NCBI GenBank assembly: GCA_023248635.1
Contig: JAHFED010000008.1
Location: forward strand, 62,001-126,000
Length of the DNA: 64,000 nt
Source: Myxococcales bacterium
Lineage (GTDB): Bacteria; Myxococcota; UBA727; VGSZ01
Direction: 5' to 3'
Below, in pieces: positions 24,982 to 31,888 of the stretch. A model generated the notes under the pieces. The model was given only the letters and a program-made list of their open reading frames with translations. It searched no databases and was not told the origin of the DNA. Numbering within the stretch: position 1 is the first letter of the stretch; every line of letters begins with the position of its first letter. The position numbers and the translations under genes are program-made.

Positions 24982-25724
24982 CAGTGGGGGGTGATGACGA
25001 CGGTGCCGGTGCCGCCGCCTTGCAGAGCCTGCACGAGGAAGTAGCCGCCGATGCCCGCGCCCGCGAGGACGACGATGGCGCCGCCGATGGCGCTGCCGAC
25101 GATGAGACCGGTGGGGGCTCCTTCAGTCTCGTCGGGCTCTTCGACCTTGGTGTCGATGGACTTGACCTTGATCTTGGCCCCGTCGACGGCGCTGGGAGCA
25201 TCACCAGAGGTGACGTCGTCGATGACTTTGACGGTGGCGGGCAGGTTGGCGCTGCGATCGCTCTTGCTAGGGATGTCGTCGTCGTCGAGGCCGGCCGACG
25301 GCAGGGTGGCGCGGCCCTCTTTCACCGGCTCGCGGGCGCGGGTCGGCGGCTCGTCGTCGTCGAGGGCGGAGTGGTCGACCACGGGCGGCTCTTTCTTGGG
25401 CTCCTTTTTCGGTGCCTCGCGCGGTGAAACGGGCTCACCGGTGAGGATGTCGTCGTCGTCGACAGCAGCCTTCTTGCCCTCTTTCTTCGGCTCTTTCTTC
25501 GGCTCGTCCTGGTTGGGCTCTTCCTTCTTCCCCTCTTCCTTGGGCTCCTCTTTCTTCGTCTCCTTTTTGGGCTCCTTCTTGGGCTCTTTCTTGGGTTCCT
25601 TCTTGGGTTCCTTCTTGGGTTTCTCGGCGAGGTCGGCGTCGCCGTCGGGCATGTCGTCGTCGTCGGCTTGGGCCAGGGGCGCAAAGAGCAGCGCGGCGGC
25701 GATCAGGAGCTGCTTGGCGATCAT
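24981..25724 (-). CDS. Exported Lys/Glu-Pro-rich protein with C-terminal membrane segment
   Basis: This 247-aa protein has a signal peptide (MIAKQLLIAAALLFAPLAQA). A strongly charged low-complexity region follows, with KKEP repeated about ten times near residues 37-90 and a series of DDDD patches. Near the C-terminus is one hydrophobic Gly/Ala-rich segment (GLIVGSAIGGAIVVLAGAGI) with a short tail. It is probably held in the cytoplasmic membrane with the charged part outside. The repeats are encoded by near-identical 12-nt units (about 25560-25630), which can expand or contract. The start overlaps the kelch gene (ATGA, 25721-25724) and the stop overlaps the caspase-like gene. No enzymatic domain is visible. 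Confidence 0.8.
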   Translation of the reverse strand: MIAKQLLIAAALLFAPLAQADDDDMPDGDADLAEKPKKEPKKEPKKEPKKEPKKETKKEEPKEEGKKEEPNQDEPKKEPKKEGKKAAVDDDDILTGEPVSPREAPKKEPKKEPPVVDHSALDDDEPPTRAREPVKEGRATLPSAGLDDDDIPSKSDRSANLPATVKVIDDVTSGDAPSAVDGAKIKVKSIDTKVEEPDETEGAPTGLIVGSAIGGAIVVLAGAGIGGYFLVQALQGGGTGTVVITPH

Positions 25725-27460
25725 GGCGACACCCCGGCGGCCTGGGCGGGCGTCTGGGGATCGGCGAAGACCTCGGCCGTCTCCAGGGCCCCCGCGCTGC
25801 CGGTGCCGCCGACGAGCAGGATGGTGCCGTCGCCGACGTCGGTGGCGCTGAGCCCGGCCCGGGGCTCGCGCAGGGTGCGAGCGACGCCGCCGACGCTGAT
25901 GGGCTGCACCTTCAGCTCGGCCTCGACGTAGAAGTCGATGACGTCGACGGGTGTGAAGTCGATGTCGCCGAAGTCGGCGGGCACCTCGAAGCCGCCGGCG
26001 ATGAGGGCGCGCGCCTCGCCCGGCAACGCCGCCGCCGCGGCCAAAAAGCGGGCACCGCTCAGGTTCATCTTGGGCTCCCCGGGAAAGCCCGAAGTGGTGC
26101 CCGAAGGTCCGCAGTCGTCGGCGTCGGCACCCAAGTCGAAGACGAAGACGGCGCTGCCTTCTTGCTCGGCATCGAGGACGCCTGAGAAGGTGCCGTCGAC
26201 GGCGCGGTTGAGTCCGCCGGCGGCGATCACGCGCACGGGGCTGTATTGGGCTGTGGCGGCGAAGAAGAGGTTGCGGGCCTCGGTGGTGCCGCAGGTGTCG
26301 AGCAAGGCGAATTGGGAGCCCCCCGGCTCGAGGAATTCGAGTTGGAAACCGTTGTTGGTGACGTCGACGGAGCCGCCCCAGAGGAACACGCCCTCCGGAT
26401 CGATGGCGAAGGCTGTGTGCCCAGCGCGGGCTCGGGCCATGGGCGGTCCTGGCTGGCACGACACCGGGTCGCCACCGCACACCGTCGTCGTCGCCAGCGC
26501 GTTTCCGAGGTCGTTGCGCGGATTGCCACGAGCCGGGATGCCGCCGGTGAGCAGCGCCTCGCCCGTGAGCAGGGTCGCCGCCGCCGCAAACACCCGGGCG
26601 CCGTTGGGATCGGTGCCGGCGGGCTGGAACGACTTCTGCGCGGGGTCGTAAACCTCGACGGTGTCGTTGGGCGACGTGGGATCGATGGGGAAGGGGTCAA
26701 GACCCGGGTCGACGGCGTGAAACACCGCCGTGCGGGTGCCGCCCGCGATGACGACGCGGCCGTCTTTGAGCTTGGTGGCGGTGTGGAACATGCGCGGCGT
26801 GATGAGCGGACCCACCGCCGTAAAGACGCCGGTCTGGGGATCGTACAGGGCCGCCGACGTCGACGCCGACGCTTCTTTGCGGAAACAGCCGCCGCACTGG
26901 CTCGAGGCATCGACCAACTCTTGGGCGCCGCCGACGACGAGGACCTTGCCGTCGTCGAGCACGGTGGCGGTGTGGAACACGCGCTTTTCGAGGGAGGTGG
27001 AGCGGGTGCAGGTGACGTCGGCGACCTTGGCCAGCAGGATTTCGACGGGGGTCTCGACGCCCGCCTTCACCACCGTGGGACGGCTGATGCCGCGCCACGC
27101 CGGCGAGCCTCCCACGATGCCGAAGAGGGCGATGATGCGATCGAGGCCGGCGGGGACGTCGACGCTGACCTCCTCCTCTCCGTCGGCGACGATGGGGGTT
27201 TCGATGCCCGGGCCTGTGATCGTGGCCTGCAGTGCCGTGACTTCGGTGGCAAACTCGGCCGTCGCCGGGGTCGTCGGACAAGGCCCTTCGAGAGGGAGCT
27301 GCAGGCTGTGGGCGGTGATGGCGGGCCCCGTGGGGGGAGCACAGGCCGCCAGGGCCAAGGCGAGCCCGAAAGGCAGAGCCCACCGGTCGAATCTCAAGCT
27401 GCGCATTCTGCCGTGGTTCCACACAGAAACGACGTCGACAACGGGCGTCTTGATGAGCAC
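25721..27460 (-). CDS. Kelch-repeat lipoprotein
   Basis: GGGAGG followed by a 5-nt spacer supports the GTG at 27460; an ATG at 27406 would remove 18 residues. The signal ends in a lipobox (FGLALALAAC, acylated Cys at 40, or 22 with the shorter start). The body holds about seven kelch-type units, each ending in a V/L-x-G-G pair: RVFHTATVLDDGKVLVVGG, RMFHTATKLKDGRVVIAGG, VFAAAATLLTGEALLTGG, AGHTAFAIDPEGVFLWGG, LFFAATAQYSPVRVIAAGG, LAAAAALPGEARALIAGG and AGLSATDVGDGTILLVGG. This predicts one seven-bladed propeller on the cell surface or periplasmic face. It opens the second overlapping block, 77 nt after the VWA lipoprotein gene, and could be co-transcribed with it. Confidence 0.85.
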   Translation of the reverse strand: MLIKTPVVDVVSVWNHGRMRSLRFDRWALPFGLALALAACAPPTGPAITAHSLQLPLEGPCPTTPATAEFATEVTALQATITGPGIETPIVADGEEEVSVDVPAGLDRIIALFGIVGGSPAWRGISRPTVVKAGVETPVEILLAKVADVTCTRSTSLEKRVFHTATVLDDGKVLVVGGAQELVDASSQCGGCFRKEASASTSAALYDPQTGVFTAVGPLITPRMFHTATKLKDGRVVIAGGTRTAVFHAVDPGLDPFPIDPTSPNDTVEVYDPAQKSFQPAGTDPNGARVFAAAATLLTGEALLTGGIPARGNPRNDLGNALATTTVCGGDPVSCQPGPPMARARAGHTAFAIDPEGVFLWGGSVDVTNNGFQLEFLEPGGSQFALLDTCGTTEARNLFFAATAQYSPVRVIAAGGLNRAVDGTFSGVLDAEQEGSAVFVFDLGADADDCGPSGTTSGFPGEPKMNLSGARFLAAAAALPGEARALIAGGFEVPADFGDIDFTPVDVIDFYVEAELKVQPISVGGVARTLREPRAGLSATDVGDGTILLVGGTGSAGALETAEVFADPQTPAQAAGVSP

Positions 27461-27537
27461 AGATCCCTCCCCAGTCCGCCAGCAGCCAAGAGAACCTCAA
27501 CGCGGCAGACCAGGCGGAGATCTAACGACCTCGTGGC

Positions 27538-29655
27538 TCAAAAGCCCGACGACGATGCTGCCGCTTTCTGGGATTTCCAGCCCTGGCGCAGCTCGATGCG
27601 CGATTCGCCGCCCGACGACGGCGCCACGAACCACGCGCTCCCCACCCGGCGGGATTGGGCTCCTTTGGCGGGGACGAAGCTCGGCAGCCCAATGCCCCGT
27701 TTGACTTGGCCGTAGCGCACGCCGCGCACCTCGAGGGCTTGGGAGGACAAGCGGGTCATGCGGTAGCGCTCGGCTTCGACGCCATCGACGAAGGCGGTGC
27801 ACCACGCGGGCTGCAGCTTGAAGGCGAGCAAAGCCAGCAGCAGCAAGAGTCCGAGGAGGGCCGCGCCGAGCAAGAGGACCTGGAGCTTTCCATCGTTGTT
27901 GACGACGGCGACGACGGGGAAGCGGGCTTTGACCTCGGCTTCGGTGCGGCTGGTGAAAATGGTCGGCAGCGACGACGCGCCGTAAACGCGCTCGCGCTCG
28001 CCGGGTGGCACCACCAGCGAGGCGCGCACGTCGGTGACCTGGGCGGTCATCGCGCCTTCGACGAGCAGGGCATCGGTGAAGGCGACGTCGGCCATCTGCG
28101 AAAGGCTGGTGGGAGCAACGACGACGGCGGGGAGCAGCAGGCGCACTTGCAGCTTTTGTTCGCCGGCCGGATCGAGGGGACCCAGCTGAAAACGCCCGAC
28201 GTCGTCGACCGCGGCGGTGGCAGCGGTTGCTTTCACTTGTCCGGTGCAGATGGCCCCGGCCCAGGGCAGGCGCTTGGCCTCCTCTTTCTTGTGGGGGAGC
28301 AGGGTCTGCGATGTCAGCGTCAAGAAGGCGGAGTCGATGCGCTCGTGGCGCAAGTGGTTCTTGACGACGAGGGTGGCCACGCAGGGGATGACGTCGCCGA
28401 ATTCGGCGGAGCGTTTGCAGCGCAGAGGCTGAAGCAAGCCCTGTGCACTCTTTTCGAAGGAGACGCTGACAGCGTCGAGGTCCATCGGCTTGAGACGCAG
28501 GGGCACGCCCTGGATGTCGGCCTTGCTCGCACCCGCATGGTCGGCGGTGAGGGCTTTGAGCTGGTCGTTCCACAGCAGGCCGTCGGCTGTGGGAGGTCCA
28601 TCGGAGAGGTGGCCGCCCGACAGGCGGTCGACCTCGTCACCGTCGGCGCGGGCCCTGGAGCTGACTTGCAGCGCGTAGATGAAAAGTGAGGAGCCACAGA
28701 GCCAGGTGCAGGTCTCGGCGTCGTGCACGGGATAGGCGTAGACCAGCTGCAGCCGCGGCTCGCTCTTCAGGTACTCGTAGAAGGCGAGGTTGCGCTGGGC
28801 GTCTTCGGCGGAGACGCCGCCTCCCGATTGGTCCGCGATGTTGTCGGTGACGATCCAGACCAGGCCTTCGTCGTGGGAGGGGTCAGAAAGCAGGGCGTCG
28901 ACGGCGGTGCGCAGAGCCGGCTCGAGGTGGGTCTCGTTGGCGTTGGCGCCCGTGGCCTTGAACGGATCGACCGGGACCTGCTCGAAGAGCTCGCCCAAGG
29001 TCGCCGGCGACGTTGACGACAGCAGCCAAGGGAAGGTCAGCGTCACAGGCGCCGGCTCGGCTTCAAGACGCGCCAGCGTCTTGATCATCGATACTTTGCC
29101 CTGGTCGAAGGTGAACAGCCCCTTGTTGAAGAGCAGAGCGCGCATCTCGATCTGGGCCCCCGGGGGAGCAGCGGCGTCGACGAGGGAGCCGAGAAATCTC
29201 TGAAAAGCGGGGTCGCCGTAGAAGTAGGGCTGGCCGTTTCTGCGGGTGCCGATGGCGCGGCAGGTGGAGGAGCACCCGCTCGCGGCGGGTCGGTCGTAGC
29301 CGCCGAACATCGAGCCGGAGTAGTCGAGCAAGAGCACCGCGCGCAGCGGACGGGCGCCGGTGTGGGCATCCCCGGCCAAGCGACCCCCAGCAGTGGGATC
29401 AGCCGGCTTCGTCGTCGTCGTCACCCGCACCCGGGCGTCGGTTTGCACCTGCTGGGGTCCCTGAGGCTCATCGGGACAGCGCGGCGGCGGCGACTTCGCA
29501 CAGCTGGCCAAGAGCGGGAGCAGGAAAAGCCCGGCCAGTGCCCCGCATCGCGCCAATGGTCCCCAGACCCGGCCGAAACGGCCACCCTCTCCCGAGGACC
29601 AGCGAAGCCGATGAAGCAGGATGCAGGCGCGGCGAGTGGTCATTTCCATAATCAC
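27538..29655 (-). CDS. VWA-domain lipoprotein with C-terminal membrane segment
   Basis: This 705-aa protein has a signal ending in a lipobox (FLLPLLASC, Cys 52). A VWA domain with an intact MIDAS motif follows (LLLDYSGSM, D111-x-S-x-S, then LVWIVTDNIAD further on). A beta-rich region comes next, then one strong hydrophobic helix near residue 600 (VLLLGAALLGLLLLLALLAF) and a short C-terminal beta domain. Having both a lipobox and a late membrane helix is unusual and leaves topology open. GTG 29655 overlaps the stop of the zinc-ribbon/propeller gene, so translation is coupled. As last gene of the Hsp70-like block, it could be the envelope partner or client of that chaperone. Confidence 0.85.
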   Translation of the reverse strand: MIMEMTTRRACILLHRLRWSSGEGGRFGRVWGPLARCGALAGLFLLPLLASCAKSPPPRCPDEPQGPQQVQTDARVRVTTTTKPADPTAGGRLAGDAHTGARPLRAVLLLDYSGSMFGGYDRPAASGCSSTCRAIGTRRNGQPYFYGDPAFQRFLGSLVDAAAPPGAQIEMRALLFNKGLFTFDQGKVSMIKTLARLEAEPAPVTLTFPWLLSSTSPATLGELFEQVPVDPFKATGANANETHLEPALRTAVDALLSDPSHDEGLVWIVTDNIADQSGGGVSAEDAQRNLAFYEYLKSEPRLQLVYAYPVHDAETCTWLCGSSLFIYALQVSSRARADGDEVDRLSGGHLSDGPPTADGLLWNDQLKALTADHAGASKADIQGVPLRLKPMDLDAVSVSFEKSAQGLLQPLRCKRSAEFGDVIPCVATLVVKNHLRHERIDSAFLTLTSQTLLPHKKEEAKRLPWAGAICTGQVKATAATAAVDDVGRFQLGPLDPAGEQKLQVRLLLPAVVVAPTSLSQMADVAFTDALLVEGAMTAQVTDVRASLVVPPGERERVYGASSLPTIFTSRTEAEVKARFPVVAVVNNDGKLQVLLLGAALLGLLLLLALLAFKLQPAWCTAFVDGVEAERYRMTRLSSQALEVRGVRYGQVKRGIGLPSFVPAKGAQSRRVGSAWFVAPSSGGESRIELRQGWKSQKAAASSSGF
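29064..29083. repeat. CAAGACGC-GCCA-GCGTCTTG palindrome, copy 1 (inside VWA gene)
   Basis: An 8-bp inverted repeat with a 4-nt spacer. Essentially the same 20-mer is found at 44416-44435 (one mismatch) and, in reverse orientation, at 61705-61724. Here it lies within coding sequence. Confidence 0.5.
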
Positions 29656-31268
29656 GGAACCATCAAAGTGGCGTTGGTGCGGCGGGGCACCAGCCGCGCT
29701 TTGTGCAGCTGCCCGCCCTGGGCGAAGAAGACGTCGCGGCCGACGACGGCGAAGGTGCGGTCATAGAAGGCGGGTCGGGTTTCTTTGGGGCCAGGATCCA
29801 AGAAGCGCTCGGGGTTGTCGTCGACGAAGGACCAGGGTGGCAATGCGCGCAACCACAAACCTTGGCGGTCTTGCGAGAGGTAGCCGGCGGGGGTCATGAT
29901 CGGGGGCGCGATGGGGGCGCGCGCCAAGACGCTGTCGCTGGCGTTGGACTTGAGCGCCCGAGTGTAGGCCGCCGTGCTGCGCTCGGTGGCGAGCAGGAAG
30001 AGCTGGCCGGCCATGGCTTTGCCCACCGAGGCCACCCGCGTGGCGGCGCCGACGCAGAGGGCCCGCAGGGCGCCGATGTCTTTGGCTTCGAGCAGTGGCT
30101 CCCACGACCATTCCGCACCCGAGAGCACGCGCGTGAGGGGCACGCGCCACACCCTCAAGCCATCGGCGTCGTCGGCGAGCCAGAGCTCGCTCTCTCCTTT
30201 GGCGTCGTGCGCGATGAGCAAGAGCGCCCGTTCCTGCGGGACCAGCCTCAGCATCTCCTGCGGGAGAAACACCTGCGGTGCACCGGGGGCGTCGACGTCG
30301 ACGACGTGGATGTGCCCGAGCCGGCTCACCCACACCACCAGGCGGCGGACGTCGTCGTAGACGGGCGGGCGCGCGATGTCGCCGGCGGGCAGACGCTGCT
30401 GCACCTCACCCGCCTGCAAACCATCGGCACAGACGACGACGACAACGCCGGCGTCCACGCCTTCTGGTCCGACGATGGCCTGCACCAAGAAGGCGCGGGG
30501 GGGGCGGTCGCCGCACAGCAGGGGAGCCCCAATCCACTGCCCGGTTTCTGCGGGGAGCTCGCAAAACAAGCGCCCGGCCGACGTCGCCGCCGCCGACGAG
30601 CGCGGGAAAATCGCCGGGGCCAAATCGCGGATCAACACCGTGCGATCGCTGCCGAGCACCAGCGTCGTTCCCTGCAGCGCGGGAGGCAGGCGCACCGCCC
30701 GGGCATGGTCGTCGTCTTCGAGGTCGACGCCGGGCCAGGAAATGGCGTGGGCCAGCAGGGGGGCGCCGTTGTCGGGATTGAACAAGCCCACGAGACCGCC
30801 AGCGGTGACGACGACGACCACACCTTTCCACACACTCACCGAAGTGACGATTTCGTCGGGGCGGACGCCGTCGTCGTTGCCCAAGCGGGCCTGGCTCCAT
30901 TGCTTCTCGAGGTCCCAGGCGACGTCGCGACCGGGCTCTCCATAGAGCAGGCCCCGGGCATCGCGGACCGAACCCGTGCGTCTTGCGCTGCCGTTTTGCC
31001 CCGCCCAATCCAGGAGCGAGGCCTCCACCAAGCGCTGCCCCGTGGTCGAGCAACACACGAGCTGGGGACGGCGGGCGACGAAGACGGCGCGGGCTCCCTG
31101 TCCCTCGCCGACGTCGACGCGCACGAGCTCGAAGGCCCGGCCGCAGAAGGCGCACAGGCAGGCTTCGCGGTCCTCATCTGGGACGACGGGGGACGGGGCC
31201 TCGCAGTGGGGGCAAAAGAGCGGGCGCGTGAAGCGGTCGTTTTCGGCGTCCCAGCTGCGGGCGTTCAC
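29652..31268 (-). CDS. Zinc-ribbon protein with PQQ-type/beta-propeller repeats
   Basis: This 538-aa protein begins with a zinc ribbon (C19-x2-C22 in LFCPHCEAP, C39-x2-C42 in CLCAFCGRAF). About 490 residues of repeated beta-sheet follow, with WD/PQQ-like phrases (VVVVVTAGGLVGLFNPDNG, ALQGTTLVLGSDRTVLIRDL, VYDDVRRLVVWVSRLGHIHV, ESELWLADDADGLRVWRV). No signal peptide is seen, so it is probably cytoplasmic. The ribbon resembles the one opening the Hsp70-like protein two genes upstream, which suggests that both bind a shared partner. Both ends overlap neighbouring genes by 4 nt (31265-31268 and 29652-29655). A specific enzymatic activity is not evident. Confidence 0.75.
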   Translation of the reverse strand: MNARSWDAENDRFTRPLFCPHCEAPSPVVPDEDREACLCAFCGRAFELVRVDVGEGQGARAVFVARRPQLVCCSTTGQRLVEASLLDWAGQNGSARRTGSVRDARGLLYGEPGRDVAWDLEKQWSQARLGNDDGVRPDEIVTSVSVWKGVVVVVTAGGLVGLFNPDNGAPLLAHAISWPGVDLEDDDHARAVRLPPALQGTTLVLGSDRTVLIRDLAPAIFPRSSAAATSAGRLFCELPAETGQWIGAPLLCGDRPPRAFLVQAIVGPEGVDAGVVVVVCADGLQAGEVQQRLPAGDIARPPVYDDVRRLVVWVSRLGHIHVVDVDAPGAPQVFLPQEMLRLVPQERALLLIAHDAKGESELWLADDADGLRVWRVPLTRVLSGAEWSWEPLLEAKDIGALRALCVGAATRVASVGKAMAGQLFLLATERSTAAYTRALKSNASDSVLARAPIAPPIMTPAGYLSQDRQGLWLRALPPWSFVDDNPERFLDPGPKETRPAFYDRTFAVVGRDVFFAQGGQLHKARLVPRRTNATLMVP

Positions 31269-31888
31269 GTGCCACCTCCGACGACGACCAGGGCTGGCTC
31301 TTTCAGACGACGTCCCTGCTCGACACGGCCAAAGCGCTGCACGTCGACGACGACGTCTTTGGGACCGCTGCCCCTTTCGACCAGCTGGTGACGACGGGGA
31401 TCGAAGAGGGTCACAAAGGGCCGCGGCACCTCAAAGGTGAAGAGGCCCAACGAGAGCAAGGCGGGGCCAAGGTCTTCTTCGACGACGGCAGCGACGGCGT
31501 CTCCGAGGTCTTTCAGGTCATCGTTGTTCGCGTCGGCGTCGGCAAAGCGCGCGCGGGCCGCGGGGCCCAAGAAGCTCGCGAGGACATCGCACAGCGGCAG
31601 CAGATCGGGCTCGATGAAGCGCGACACCAGCAGCGAAACCGTGGGCGCGTCGTCGACGTCGACGAGGTCTTCGAGGCGTCGTCCGGTGGCCCGACACAAG
31701 CGCCGCACGTGATCAAGAGCGGGGTCCACTGACGCCGTCGACGACGACAACACCCGGTGCAGCGCCAACAAGGGCGAGAGCAGCGCCGCGCCGCCAGCCT
31801 GTGCTCCGGTCTGCCGGCGCAAGGCTGGGGGGCCGGACATCAGCAGGGTGTCGCGCTCTTGGCGTGCGGTCTGGAGGCGGGTGCTCAT
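31265..31888 (-). CDS. GrpE-like nucleotide-exchange factor
   Basis: This 207-aa protein lies immediately after, and overlaps by 4 nt, the Hsp70-like gene. Its C-terminal part matches the GrpE beta-domain order: VTLFDPRRHQLVERG (GrpE: FDPnxHEAV), VVVDVQRFGRVEQGRRLKEP (GrpE: VVEVLqkGYxxxdRVLRPA) and ALVVVGGG. The N-terminus has a short helical stretch (RLQTARQERDTLLMSG) instead of the long paired coiled coil of GrpE. The fold call rests on the C-terminal motif and on its position beside an Hsp70-like gene. It would release ADP from that partner rather than from housekeeping DnaK, whose own GrpE is presumably elsewhere. Confidence 0.75.
   Translation of the reverse strand: MSTRLQTARQERDTLLMSGPPALRRQTGAQAGGAALLSPLLALHRVLSSSTASVDPALDHVRRLCRATGRRLEDLVDVDDAPTVSLLVSRFIEPDLLPLCDVLASFLGPAARARFADADANNDDLKDLGDAVAAVVEEDLGPALLSLGLFTFEVPRPFVTLFDPRRHQLVERGSGPKDVVVDVQRFGRVEQGRRLKEPALVVVGGGT

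Noticed and set aside
24359-25204. N-terminal extension of the DUF167 frame (378 codons)
   Set aside because: Everything upstream of 24358 is antisense-like or out-of-frame reading of the caspase-like gene.
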